DNA from: Bacteroides timonensis
GTDB taxonomy: Bacteria > Bacteroidota > Bacteroidia > Bacteroidales > Bacteroidaceae
Assembly (NCBI RefSeq): GCF_000513195.1
Contig: NZ_CBVI010000014.1
Coordinates: forward strand, 32,453-96,452
Direction: 5' to 3'
DNA: 64,000 nucleotides
In this document: in pieces, positions 25,270-35,661 of the stretch
Layout of the letters: every line of letters starts with the position of its first letter
Position numbering within the stretch: position 1 is the stretch's first letter
Translations under genes and position numbers: made by a program
The notes under the pieces: generated by a model
What the model saw: the letters and a program-made list of their open reading frames with translations, nothing else
The model's database searches: none
What the model was told of the DNA's origin: nothing

Positions 25270-26223
25270 TTAGTTCATACTTTGAAGTTTACGAAACAAC
25301 TCTTTCTGCTCTTCCGTCAAGTTCGTCGGCAGTTTCACGGAATAAGTCACAATGAGGTCACCGAACTGTCCTTCTTTCTTATATACAGGGAATCCCTTGC
25401 CTTTCAAACGGGCCTTCGTACCGTTCTGTGTTTCGGGTTTCACTTTCAGTTTTACCTTTCCATCCAAAGTATCTACCAGCTGGTCTCCACCCAGGATAGC
25501 GGTATAAAGATCAATGGGAACATCTACATACAAGTCATCTCCCAAACGTTTGAATACCGGATCATCCGCAATCACAAACGTTATGTACAAGTCTCCGGCA
25601 GGTCCACCATTCACACCTTCGCCACCGTAACCTTTCAATTTAATGACTTGCCCGTTTGCCACGCCGGCAGGAATGGTAATACGTACATTCTTCCCGTTTA
25701 CCGTCAGTACCTGTTTGTGAGTCTGCGCCGCATCGCGAAGTGACAGATTCAAATCTGCATGGTAATCCTGCCCACGGAAGCCTGCATTAGCACCTCCACG
25801 CCCCCGGTTTCCGAACATAGATTCAAAGAAATCGGAGAAGCCGCCATCATGACCGGAAAATTCCTGTCCATCGGATGAATACCAGTAAGAGCTACCATCC
25901 GTACCATATCCTGCACCCGATCCGCCGCCTCCAAAGCCACCAAAGCCACCGGCACCCGCCTCCTGACGGGCACGCTTTTGTGCCTCAAATTCATCGGCAT
26001 GTTTCCAGTGCTCACCATACTCATCGTATTTTTTACGCTTTTCAGGATCACTCAGCACTTCATTTGCTTCATTAATCGCCTGAAATTTATCCTTAGCAGT
26101 AGAGTCATTCGGATTTAAGTCAGGATGATATTTACGTGCCAACTTACGGAACGCCTTTTTTATATCATTCTGACTTGCCGTTTTGTCCACCCCAAGGACT
26201 TGATAATAATCTATATAAGCCAT
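25270..26223 (-). CDS. CbpA-type DnaJ co-chaperone
   Basis: 317 residues: a J-domain at 1-70 with the HPD motif in YHPDLNP, a Gly-rich linker (about 85-140), and the two-part DnaJ C-terminal substrate-binding region. There is no cysteine zinc-finger, which distinguishes CbpA from DnaJ. It stimulates DnaK and is likely held in check by the CbpM-like protein encoded next. Confidence 0.9.
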   Translation of the reverse strand: MAYIDYYQVLGVDKTASQNDIKKAFRKLARKYHPDLNPNDSTAKDKFQAINEANEVLSDPEKRKKYDEYGEHWKHADEFEAQKRARQEAGAGGFGGFGGGGSGAGYGTDGSSYWYSSDGQEFSGHDGGFSDFFESMFGNRGRGGANAGFRGQDYHADLNLSLRDAAQTHKQVLTVNGKNVRITIPAGVANGQVIKLKGYGGEGVNGGPAGDLYITFVIADDPVFKRLGDDLYVDVPIDLYTAILGGDQLVDTLDGKVKLKVKPETQNGTKARLKGKGFPVYKKEGQFGDLIVTYSVKLPTNLTEEQKELFRKLQSMN

Positions 26224-26537
26224 AGTCTATTAATTTTGTTATTCTTATATACCCTATCACAAATAACGCACCAATCAGGTGTTTTGAATACTAAAATACG
26301 TAAACGAAAATTAAAAAGAAGTATTAAAAACAATAATACAAAGATAATCAACATATTAACCAGCAGCAACAGCTTTTACCGATGCTACTCAAATTTTAAA
26401 ATAATGTAAATGACACATAACATCAATTAATTATTCATACTAAAACTTCCTAAAATAAATAGAAAACGCTTTATTTGCATGTGAGTAAGGCAGTCACAGA
26501 AAACAATTTTCCCCCAACCTTAATATATTGACTTATT
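26224..26537. other. Divergent intergenic region, no gene
   Basis: This 314-base, very AT-rich gap separates the divergent DnaJ-like and GH9 genes and must hold both promoters. A weak -7 match (TTTATTTG near 26470) points to the GH9 gene. I see no other structure or small gene. Confidence 0.5.
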
Positions 26538-29048
26538 ATGAAAAGTAACCATTGGCTACTTACGGTAGCACTCACTTTCATCGTCCTGCAAGTAAAAGCG
26601 GATTCATGGATACGTATTAACCAACTTGGCTACTTGCCGCAATCTGTAAAAGTGGCAGTATTTATGAGTGAAGAACCAGCTGACATACAAGAGTATGCAC
26701 TGATAGACGCCTTCACAGAACAAACCGTCCGAACTTTCAATTCGACCAAAGCAACCGGAAAAATGGGACTCATGAAGAGTACCTATCGTCTGGACTTCAG
26801 TGATTTTAACCAGCCGGGAACTTATTATCTGAAAGCGGGCAAAGCGGTCTCACCTCGTTTTCCCATCAACAATCATGTGTACAATGGGACTGCTGACTTC
26901 TTGCTGAACTACATGCGTCAGCAACGTTGCGGCTATAATCCCTTTTTGAAAGACAGTTGCCATGTGCACGACGGCTACATCCTATACCATCCCACCAAGA
27001 CCGGACAACACATTGATGTTCGAGGCGGTTGGCACGATGCAACTGATTATTTGCAATATACCACAACTTCCGCCAATGCCATTTATCAGATGATGTTTGC
27101 CTATCAGGAAAATCCAAACTCATTCGGTGATTTCTATGATGCTGCCGGGCTCCCCGGCGCTAACGGCATTCCCGACATTGTGGACGAAATCAAATGGGGA
27201 CTGGACTGGCTGAATCGTATGAACCCCGCTCCCGGTGAACTATATAATCAGATTGCCGACGACCGCGACCATGCCGGTATGCGCCTGCCCAATAAAGATG
27301 AGGTAGATTATGGTTACGGTCCGGGTAAAGGACGCCCCGTTTACTTCTGTAGTGGCGAACCTCAGGTACGCGGTCAATTTATGAATGCTACCACAGGCGT
27401 GGCAAGCACAGCAGGTAAGTTTGCTTCCTGTTTCGCTCTTGGTGCCCGCCTATTAAAAGACTTCTATCCGGAATTTGCTGCGGAGATTGGTACAAAAGCG
27501 GACGCAGCTTATCAGGAAGGTGTAAAGAAACCGGGTGCTTGTCAGACAGCCTCCGTCAAGTCTCCTTATATTTATGAAGAAGACAATTGGGTAGATGATA
27601 TGGAACTGGGCGCTATGGAACTTTTCAAAAGTACTGGAGATTTTAAATACCTGGAGCAAGCCGTTGAGTACGGACGTCGCGAACCTGTTACTCCATGGAT
27701 GGGTGCTGATAGTGCCCGCCACTACCAATGGTATCCATTCATGAATATGGGACATTATCATCTGGCAAAAGTACATAACGAGCGCCTTAGCAAAGAATTT
27801 ATCCGGAATATGCATGCCGGCATAGCACGCACCTATGAGAAAGCCGTTGAAAGTCCTTTCATGCACGGCATTCCTTACACCTGGTGTTCCAATAACCTGA
27901 CAACTGCCATGCTGACACAATGCCGTCTGTATCGTGAAGCAACAGGTGACGAAACTTATAAAGAAATGGAAGCCGGCATGCTTGACTGGCTGTTCGGTTG
28001 CAATCCCTGGGGAACCAGCATGATTGTAGAACTCCCTCTATATGGAGATTACCCTTCTCAACCGCACTCTTCATTACTCAACGCAGGTGTAGGAAATACT
28101 ACAGGCGGCCTTGTAGACGGCCCTGTATACCGCACTATTTTTGAAAGCCTCCGCGGAGTAAACATGACAGGTATTCCCGGTACTCCCGGACAGGATTATG
28201 AACGTTTCCAGCCTGACCTGATGGTATATCATGATGCCATTCATGACTACTCCACGAACGAACCGACCATGGACGGAACAGCTTGTCTCACTTATTATCT
28301 CTCCGCCATGCAGAAAGAAGGTATGAAGCAGGCGGACATTCAGAGTGATAAGAATGTATATGTAAATGACGGTATCATCCGCACTGATCCAACAAAGAAA
28401 CAAATAACGCTTGTCTTTACTGCCGCCGATAAAGCAGACGGTGCTGATGCTATTATCAGTACACTGAAGAAACATGGCATCAAAGGCGGTTTCTTCTTCA
28501 CCGGTGAATTTTATGAGCTTTATCCCGATGTAGTGAAACGACTGCGTGCAGAAGGCCATCTGGTAGGTAGCCACAGCTATGGACACTTATTGTATATGCC
28601 ATGGGAAAACCGTGATTCATTATTGGTGACACGCGAGCAATTTGAGCAGGATATGCTGAAGAGTTACGAAGTTATGCGCAAAGCAGGTATCGAATACAAA
28701 GATGCTCCGGTATATATTCCGCCTTACGAATATTATAATAAAGAAATTGCCGCATGGGCAAAGAATATGGGTATACAACTTATCAACTATACACCCGGCA
28801 CGATGAGCAATGCGGACTATACCACTCCGGACATGGGTGCCAAATACCGTAGCAGTAAGTTCATCTATGACAAAATCATGGAGGTAGAGAAAAAAGAAGG
28901 ATTGAACGGGCACCTGATGTTGATACACTTCGGTACAGACGACCGCCGTACAGATAAGTTCTACAATGGTTATCTGGACAAAATGATTAAAACGCTGAAA
29001 CGGAAAGGTTATACTTTCGTACCTGTCCTTGAAGCAACAGGAATATAG
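26538..29048 (+). CDS. GH9 glycosidase fused to a polysaccharide-deacetylase-like domain
   Basis: 836 residues with a signal peptide (end LQVKAD). Residues 23-110 form the Ig-like CelD_N domain (WIRINQLGYLPQS). The GH9 catalytic domain follows, with D167 and D170 in GGWHDATDY and acid E575 in TNEPTMDG; all three are present, so endo-glucanase-type activity is plausible. From about 600 a NodB/CE4-like domain is fused. It keeps the metal-type HxxxH pair H679/H683 (SHSYGH), but the usual TFDD motif reads VFTA (626-629), so both acidic residues are missing there. The substrate of the whole protein is unknown. It stands alone, with a terminator after it. Confidence 0.85.
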   Translation: MKSNHWLLTVALTFIVLQVKADSWIRINQLGYLPQSVKVAVFMSEEPADIQEYALIDAFTEQTVRTFNSTKATGKMGLMKSTYRLDFSDFNQPGTYYLKAGKAVSPRFPINNHVYNGTADFLLNYMRQQRCGYNPFLKDSCHVHDGYILYHPTKTGQHIDVRGGWHDATDYLQYTTTSANAIYQMMFAYQENPNSFGDFYDAAGLPGANGIPDIVDEIKWGLDWLNRMNPAPGELYNQIADDRDHAGMRLPNKDEVDYGYGPGKGRPVYFCSGEPQVRGQFMNATTGVASTAGKFASCFALGARLLKDFYPEFAAEIGTKADAAYQEGVKKPGACQTASVKSPYIYEEDNWVDDMELGAMELFKSTGDFKYLEQAVEYGRREPVTPWMGADSARHYQWYPFMNMGHYHLAKVHNERLSKEFIRNMHAGIARTYEKAVESPFMHGIPYTWCSNNLTTAMLTQCRLYREATGDETYKEMEAGMLDWLFGCNPWGTSMIVELPLYGDYPSQPHSSLLNAGVGNTTGGLVDGPVYRTIFESLRGVNMTGIPGTPGQDYERFQPDLMVYHDAIHDYSTNEPTMDGTACLTYYLSAMQKEGMKQADIQSDKNVYVNDGIIRTDPTKKQITLVFTAADKADGADAIISTLKKHGIKGGFFFTGEFYELYPDVVKRLRAEGHLVGSHSYGHLLYMPWENRDSLLVTREQFEQDMLKSYEVMRKAGIEYKDAPVYIPPYEYYNKEIAAWAKNMGIQLINYTPGTMSNADYTTPDMGAKYRSSKFIYDKIMEVEKKEGLNGHLMLIHFGTDDRRTDKFYNGYLDKMIKTLKRKGYTFVPVLEATGI

Positions 29049-29107
29049 TTCATACCCATAGTTATTATAAAAAGGTTAGTTAAAGGTTATCATGCAAAGG
29101 TATTTAA

Positions 29108-29174
29108 GGTAATATTCAATCGGTTTGTTTTCAGTAGACTTTTTCCCACCCCCAAGGGAAAAAGTTGCAAACCA
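29108..29174 (+). terminator. Hairpin terminator after the GH9 fusion gene
   Basis: Stem between aaagctcc (29174-29181) and ggagcttt (29198-29205), followed by a T run to 29207. The end coordinate in this entry is reversed by a typing slip; see the corrected entry 29174-29207. Confidence 0.05.
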
Positions 29175-29207
29175 AAGCTCCATGCCTGCGAAGGTCCGGA
29201 GCTTTTT
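29174..29207 (+). terminator. Hairpin terminator after the GH9 fusion gene (correct coordinates)
   Basis: aaagctcc at 29174-29181 pairs with ggagcttt at 29198-29205, followed by further T bases. It lies about 125 bases after the GH9 stop codon and just before the convergent threonine aldolase. Confidence 0.7.
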
Positions 29208-29245
29208 CTATTGTCAGATTTAAATAAATGCGTGATAACGAAGAA

Positions 29246-30265
29246 TCAGAGACTATCCTTCACTGCCTGCAACAAAGACTGAATATCTTCTTCTGTCGTA
29301 TCAAAAGAGGTCACAAAACGAATTTCATTTTCAGCTTCATTCCAGAAATAAAAGAAATAAGACTTCATCAATCTATCAATAACCGGACGAGGCATAGTCA
29401 AGAACAACTGATTACTCTCCATCTTTTGTGTGAATTGTACATCCGGCAATGTTTGCAACCCTTCATATAGTTTCCGTGCCATTGCATTGGCATGTGCAGC
29501 ATTCTTTTTCCACAAATCATCCGTAAGATACGCTGTGAACTGACAAGAAAGGTAACGCAATTTAGAAGCTAACTGAGCCGACTGTTTCCGTACATAGAGC
29601 GCTTCCTTTTTCAGGTCCGGATTGAAGATTATTACACTTTCACCTAACATCAATCCATTCTTCGTTCCACCGAAACTAAGAATATCAATGCCACAATCCA
29701 CTGTCAGTTCCTTGAAGCTGAGATTCAACGCAACACAAGCATTCGCTAAACGTGCCCCATCCATATGCACATACATACCATATTCATGCGCCAGGGTAGT
29801 CAGCGCTTTTAATTCTTCCGGAGTATAGACAGTACCTAATTCCGAACATTGAGAAATATAAATAGCACCCGGTTGAGAATGGTGCTGTTCTCCGAAGTTC
29901 TTCAGATAAGGACGTATCAACTCCGGCGTCAGTTTACCATCCGGCGTTGCAATAGGACGTATCTGGCATCCTGTCATACGGGCAGGTGCACCACATTCAT
30001 CTACATAAATATGTGCAGTCTCCGCACAAAGAATTAAATTATAAGGACGGGTAGCCAACTGCAAAGCTACTGCATTACTTCCTGTTCCATTGAAGACAAA
30101 CAGTGGCTCACAATCAGGCGAAAATGTCTCTTTGATTTTGCGAACGGCTTCTTTAGTCCAAGGATCGTCACCGTAGCCAACTGCGTGATTTTGGTTTGCC
30201 CGGTTCAGCGCCTCCATCACCAATGGATGTACACCGGAATTGTTGTCTGAAGCAAAACTTCTCAT
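29246..30265 (-). CDS. Low-specificity L-threonine aldolase
   Basis: 339 residues of the PLP-dependent beta-eliminating lyase fold. The opening MRSFASDNNSGVHPLVMEAL, VGYGDDPWT, the His/Glu-containing ETAHIYVDECGAP, DGARLANA and the PLP-lysine motif SFGGTKNG match threonine aldolase. It splits L-threonine or allo-threonine into glycine and acetaldehyde. It appears to be transcribed alone. Confidence 0.92.
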   Translation of the reverse strand: MRSFASDNNSGVHPLVMEALNRANQNHAVGYGDDPWTKEAVRKIKETFSPDCEPLFVFNGTGSNAVALQLATRPYNLILCAETAHIYVDECGAPARMTGCQIRPIATPDGKLTPELIRPYLKNFGEQHHSQPGAIYISQCSELGTVYTPEELKALTTLAHEYGMYVHMDGARLANACVALNLSFKELTVDCGIDILSFGGTKNGLMLGESVIIFNPDLKKEALYVRKQSAQLASKLRYLSCQFTAYLTDDLWKKNAAHANAMARKLYEGLQTLPDVQFTQKMESNQLFLTMPRPVIDRLMKSYFFYFWNEAENEIRFVTSFDTTEEDIQSLLQAVKDSL

Positions 30266-30367
30266 AGTTATATTGATTTTATCGATAAATAGTTATAGCG
30301 TATAAATAATCCTTTAGCTCTAAAAAATATGCAAAGGAACGAAATAATTCGTTAGTAGAAAAAAAAG

Positions 30368-30393
30368 AAGCGTGGATTTTACAATCCACGCTT
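30368..30393 (-). terminator. Hairpin terminator after the winged-helix gene
   Basis: aagcgtggatt (30368-30378) pairs with aatccacgctt (30383-30393) around a 4-base loop. On the minus strand it is followed by a T-rich run, as expected for an intrinsic terminator of the gene at 30425. Confidence 0.8.
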
Positions 30394-30424
30394 TCGTTTA
30401 GGTTTTCAATCGGTTTTTTCGTTC

Positions 30425-30643
30425 TTACCCGATATAAACATTCACGCCCAAAAAAATGTAGAGTTCTCCGTCCTCCTGGTGCAATACAATCTTGTCTTCA
30501 CAAGCTAACCATCCCAGGGCCGCTCCCAGTTCTTTGTCCTTCAGCCCGGACTTTCTCTTCAAAGTCCCATAGTCCCACTTGGCATAATTGCTAAGCAACC
30601 TCCAAATTTTGCCTGCGTTCAGGCCGATGTCGCTTTTGTTCAT
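30425..30643 (-). CDS. Small winged helix-turn-helix protein (DUF2582-like)
   Basis: The 72-residue protein has three short helices followed by a beta hairpin (KIWRLLSNYAKWDYGTLKRKSGL, ALGWLACEDKIVLHQEDGELYIFLG), matching the winged-helix domain pfam DUF2582 found widely in Bacteroides. A DNA-binding or protein-binding role is likely; its target is unknown. Confidence 0.75.
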   Translation of the reverse strand: MNKSDIGLNAGKIWRLLSNYAKWDYGTLKRKSGLKDKELGAALGWLACEDKIVLHQEDGELYIFLGVNVYIG

Positions 30644-30840
30644 CTCTTTTCGTCATTAAAAAGGTTAAATAATTGATTGGTGATTTGTTTAGGTTATCCT
30701 ATTATCAGCCTAAAGGTATCACTTTTTATTTATAAAACATAAAAAACGAACAAAAGATATTCTTTTTAATCAAAATTGTAACAGTTTCGTAATAATATAC
30801 AGGTAATATAAGAAAAAACAGGCCAAAAAAGAGAAAAAAA

Positions 30841-30872
30841 GACCACAGCGCCTTCAGAGAGATGCTGTGGTC
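30841..30872 (-). terminator. Hairpin terminator after groEL
   Basis: gaccacagc (30841-30849) pairs with gctgtggtc (30864-30872). On the minus strand it follows the groEL stop by about 36 bases and runs into a T-rich stretch. Confidence 0.75.
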
Positions 30873-30908
30873 ATTTATTATAATTATAAATTCAGGGAAA
30901 AACGGGTA

Positions 30909-32561
<1,653 letters not shown>

Positions 32562-32584
32562 TTAAATATTTTATAATTACTATA

Positions 32585-32857
32585 TTAACCTAACACAGCG
32601 AGTACGTCACTTTGACGCATAATCAGATATTTAGTGCCTTCAACTTCCAGTTCGGTACCGGCATACTTGCCATACAAAACAGTGTCGCCCACCTTCAATA
32701 CCATCTCTTCATCTTTCGTACCGTGACCAACTGCCACAACTTCACCTTTCAAAGGTTTTTCTTTTGCTGTATCCGGAATAATGATACCGCCAATTGTTTT
32801 CTCTTCTGCAGGTGCAGGGAGTATCAGCACTCTGTCTGCCAATGGTTTAATGTTCAT
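32585..32857 (-). CDS. groS: Co-chaperonin GroES
   Basis: The 90-residue protein has the GroES fold: [10 protein letters not shown] at the start, a mobile loop ([18 protein letters not shown]) and the C-terminal [27 protein letters not shown]. First gene of the groESL operon. No CIRCE element was found upstream, only a short inverted repeat at 32905-32922. Confidence 0.97.
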   Translation of the reverse strand: MNIKPLADRVLILPAPAEEKTIGGIIIPDTAKEKPLKGEVVAVGHGTKDEEMVLKVGDTVLYGKYAGTELEVEGTKYLIMRQSDVLAVLG

Positions 32858-32904
32858 AGTTCTTTTGTTTTTTATATGTTATACATTTATTATAGTAATG
32901 TCTT

Positions 32905-32922
32905 GTCTCGTTTTAGTGAGAC
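32905..32922. promoter_or_regulatory. Short inverted repeat upstream of groES
   Basis: GTCTC, eight bases, GAGAC, about 50 bases upstream of groES. Its position would fit an operator for heat-shock control, but the arms are short and the sequence is not CIRCE. Confidence 0.3.
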
Positions 32923-32993
32923 GCAGAACAAATTGCGAAAATCGTGCCAAACGGTAAAGCGAAATTTCTGTCAGTATAAAAACTGACAAATTG

Positions 32994-33060
32994 GCATCCC
33001 AGCATAACTTTTTCATGCAAGCATAAAAGTTATGCTTTCGATTTGCATTATCTTTGCACC
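32994..33060. promoter_or_regulatory. Duplicated promoter-operator module, copy 1
   Basis: The reverse complement of this block matches 44643-44709 at about 61 of 67 bases. It contains a 36-bp palindrome (33001-33036: agcataactttt paired with aaaagttatgct, and atgc/gcat inside) and a perfect -7 box TATCTTTG at 33049-33056. The module points to the BASS transporter gene, which begins 22 bases after it. Confidence 0.85.
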
Positions 33061-33081
33061 CTCAAAAAACGTTTTTAGAAC

Positions 33082-33933
33082 ATGAATACAGTCTGGATTG
33101 TTTTACCTATTCTCACATTATTAATGTTTGAGTTGGGACTAACACTTGAAATCAAAGATTTTAAATTATTTCGTCAACGTCCCTATCCTGTTTTTGCAGG
33201 ATTGATAGGGCAGATAGTCCTTTTACCAATATTGGCTTTTGCATTGGGTTATCTGTTTCATTTGGAACCTCTGTTCTTTATCGGACTTGTGCTCATTGCT
33301 TGTTCTCCGGGTGGGAGTTCTTCCAATATATTCTCTATGATAGCCAAAGGTGATGTCGCACTTTCCGTATCACTGACTGCACTCAGCAGTATTATTACCT
33401 TGTTTACTATTCCTGTCATTATGGAGTTTGCCACGCAAATTGCAGGAGACAATAGTGGAATAACTATACATTTACCTATCGGCAGCCTCATTATCCAGAA
33501 TCTACTGCTCATGTTGCTTCCTATTGCAATAGGCGTTTTAACCAAACACTTTTGTCCTAAAGCCGCCGAACGGATTCACAAAGTATTATCCAAGGTTGCC
33601 TTCCCTGCCTTGATTTTATTAGCTACTGTTTTCTTCATACAACATCACGAAACGATAGCTGCACAGATCGGCCGATTAGGCCTATGCATCACACTAATGA
33701 TATTATTGGCTATGGGTGGAGGATATTTAATCTCCCGGTCAATGAAATTGAACAGGAAAGAACAGCGCACGCTTATCATTGAAATAGGTATGCAAAATGC
33801 AGCCCAAAGTATTGCTATTGCAAGTAGCCCGTTTATTTTCAATAATGACATAATTGCCATACCGGCTATAATTTATGCACTGATGATGAATATAATTCTA
33901 TTAGTATATGTGGGAATAGTGAAGCGGAAATAA
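33082..33933 (+). CDS. BASS-family (bile acid:sodium symporter-like) transporter
   Basis: 283 residues with about nine or ten membrane segments and the BASS signature: GLVLIACSPGGSSSNIFSMIAKGDVALSVSLTALSS in the N-terminal half and GMQNAAQSIAIASSPF in the C-terminal half. Such proteins move organic anions with Na+; bile acid transport is only the family name, and the substrate here is unknown. Its promoter and palindromic operator are shared with the gene at 43920. Confidence 0.85.
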   Translation: MNTVWIVLPILTLLMFELGLTLEIKDFKLFRQRPYPVFAGLIGQIVLLPILAFALGYLFHLEPLFFIGLVLIACSPGGSSSNIFSMIAKGDVALSVSLTALSSIITLFTIPVIMEFATQIAGDNSGITIHLPIGSLIIQNLLLMLLPIAIGVLTKHFCPKAAERIHKVLSKVAFPALILLATVFFIQHHETIAAQIGRLGLCITLMILLAMGGGYLISRSMKLNRKEQRTLIIEIGMQNAAQSIAIASSPFIFNNDIIAIPAIIYALMMNIILLVYVGIVKRK

Positions 33934-33986
33934 CACAAACTTGTAAATTAAAGTAGTATATTTTTCTATATTCAGACTTAAATTAC

Positions 33987-33994
33987 TACATTTG
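33987..33994 (+). promoter_or_regulatory. -7 promoter box for the exported protein gene
   Basis: TACATTTG, 42 bases before ATG 34036. Confidence 0.55.
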
Positions 33995-34035
33995 TGAGAA
34001 TCACCATAGTAAGGTAAACCTAAAACAATATTGAT

Positions 34036-35256
34036 ATGAAAAATAAGAGTTTCCTCGGACTGTTGTTATTCTCCTGTATCTGCTTAACTGCTATTGCACA
34101 AGAAACTACAAAACCTGTTAAGGCCATTTATGTAAACGCTGACCAGAATATTCTTTTTGACAAACTGATTGACTTCGTACAGAATAATGAATATTTCATT
34201 CTATCGCTGGACAAGCAAGCAGGTTTCATACAAGCCCAGAAACCTGTTGAAAGGAAAAAAGTATTCAAAGCAAATGAACGGAGAACTTTAAATTTTATCA
34301 TCAGACCTATTAATGAGAATTTATCACAGATAACTTTAAATATTCGTTGCGAAGAAAAGCTCTGGGGAGGCAGCGAATCCGGTCATGTCTATTACTACAA
34401 TGACAAAGGTGTCAGTCAGAATAGCGATTTATACCAGAATATATGGGATGAACTAAAGTCTGCATTAGTGCCCTATCGACAAGTTATATTTACAACAGTA
34501 ACGACGCCCGCTCCCACCAAAGCCCTTCCTGCTGAAACAACCCTTAACTCTCTGCCTAAAGCATTCTTAAAAGACGGTTTCCCACTGTTGGTAGAACGTT
34601 GCCACACAGTGCTTGCATCAGCATACATGACCCAGAAACTACTAAGCGAACATACGGATATCCCCGGTTGGGAAGGATACCCGGTGAAACTCTATGAATA
34701 TTACACCGGGAAAGATATAAAAAAAGGAGTAGCCAAGCGCGGACTGGTATACTTGCTGAACCCAAGTGCAGAACAACTTGCCACATGGATTGCCACCACT
34801 TGCTGGGAAGTTAAGCAAAGTACAGATACCACATACCTGTATAAACTCGCAGAATTTATCAAACGACAATCAGGGGCGCAATTCCCTGTACAAGGAGTAG
34901 TATACGAGGATATGCATACCAAAAACTTCTACGAACCATATATTTTCAAAGACGGAGTAACCGTATATGTGGCAGATAGTACTAAAATGCCGGCAGATAG
35001 GCATTGCACCGATGAGCAACTGGAGTTTTACCTGCATATGACGAATACCGACTTAAAACCAAACACTGGCAGATATGCCCGCATTTGCAGTACAAACCGT
35101 ACTCAATATTACAAAAATGGAGGTAAAACAGATGTGGGAGATAACGATGAACACCGTAGCCAGTCATGGTTGAATGTAGTTCGCCAACTTTATCAACTGG
35201 CTTGGCTTTCAGATCGCAACGAATTAATGATTGCCTGGGCAAAAGAACAACTGTAA
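34036..35256 (+). CDS. Exported protein of unknown function
   Basis: 406 residues with a signal peptide (cleavage after AIAQ). The first 150 residues look like a lipocalin- or DUF4468-like alpha/beta domain (KAIYVNADQNILFDKLIDFVQNNEYFILSLDKQAGFIQAQ). The rest has no motif that I recognise and contains aromatic-rich stretches. It has its own promoter and stands alone, ending at the 22-bp repeat array. I cannot assign a function. Confidence 0.6.
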   Translation: MKNKSFLGLLLFSCICLTAIAQETTKPVKAIYVNADQNILFDKLIDFVQNNEYFILSLDKQAGFIQAQKPVERKKVFKANERRTLNFIIRPINENLSQITLNIRCEEKLWGGSESGHVYYYNDKGVSQNSDLYQNIWDELKSALVPYRQVIFTTVTTPAPTKALPAETTLNSLPKAFLKDGFPLLVERCHTVLASAYMTQKLLSEHTDIPGWEGYPVKLYEYYTGKDIKKGVAKRGLVYLLNPSAEQLATWIATTCWEVKQSTDTTYLYKLAEFIKRQSGAQFPVQGVVYEDMHTKNFYEPYIFKDGVTVYVADSTKMPADRHCTDEQLEFYLHMTNTDLKPNTGRYARICSTNRTQYYKNGGKTDVGDNDEHRSQSWLNVVRQLYQLAWLSDRNELMIAWAKEQL

Positions 35257-35294
35257 ATAGCCGGTTTAAGGCATACCAATCCTATTCTTTTTAC

Positions 35295-35404
35295 CACAAA
35301 ATCCCCCATACAAGAAGTTAAGACTTTGCATACAAGAGGTTAACTTCTTGTCAACAGGGAGTTAAGTTCTTGTCAACAAGCTGTTGACGACTGATAAATA
35401 ACAA
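35295..35404 (+). repeat. 22/11-bp phased repeat array
   Basis: GTTAAG, GTTAAC, GTTAAG and GTTGAC start at 35317, 35339, 35361 and 35383, each 22 bases apart, with GTCAAC at the 11-base midpoints 35350 and 35372. The unit before (35295) keeps CATACAAGA in phase with 35329. It lies between the 3' ends of the exported-protein gene and the convergent small ORF at 35417. Confidence 0.85.
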
Positions 35405-35416
35405 GACTAAGACAGT

Positions 35417-35584
35417 TTAGTCAATATCCAAGTCTGTATCACAACTCAATTCAGTCGAATATCCCTGCCAGAAGCTCTTGGTAGAATGTACTAAAGCACT
35501 CCCCATCAAGAAAAGGAATATTACGGCTATTAATGTCATCACCATACCGATGGCTGCGTAATACTTCGGTTCTAAAACATCCAT
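35417..35584 (-). CDS. Small membrane protein (55 residues)
   Basis: A short frame starting MDVLEPKYYAAIGMVMTLIA has one strong membrane segment (about residues 9-33) and an acidic C-terminus (CDTDLDID). A -7 box TATCTTTG on the minus strand at 35613-35620 lies 28 bases upstream, supporting expression. It is too short for standard gene callers. No function can be assigned; a small regulatory or accessory membrane peptide is possible. Confidence 0.6.
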   Translation of the reverse strand: MDVLEPKYYAAIGMVMTLIAVIFLFLMGSALVHSTKSFWQGYSTELSCDTDLDID

Positions 35585-35589
35585 AATAG

Positions 35590-35621
35590 TTATCTTTGTT
35601 AGGTTAGTACTACAAAGATAA
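35590..35621. promoter_or_regulatory. Inverted repeat that carries -7 boxes on both strands
   Basis: ttatctttgt (35590-35599) pairs with acaaagataa (35612-35621). Each arm is a TATCTTTG box, one per strand; the minus-strand box at 35613-35620 suits the small ORF at 35417. The same stem could also help end hisS transcription. Confidence 0.45.
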
Positions 35622-35661
35622 CCAAGATGGATTACAAAGAGCTTACTCTTTTATGAAGTTT

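Noticed and set aside
29108..29174. Terminator entry with reversed coordinates
   Set aside because: A typing slip; the valid entry is 29174-29207.
32905..32922. CIRCE heat-shock operator before groES
   Set aside because: The repeat is only five bases per arm and the sequence differs from TTAGCACTC-N9-GAGTGCTAA.
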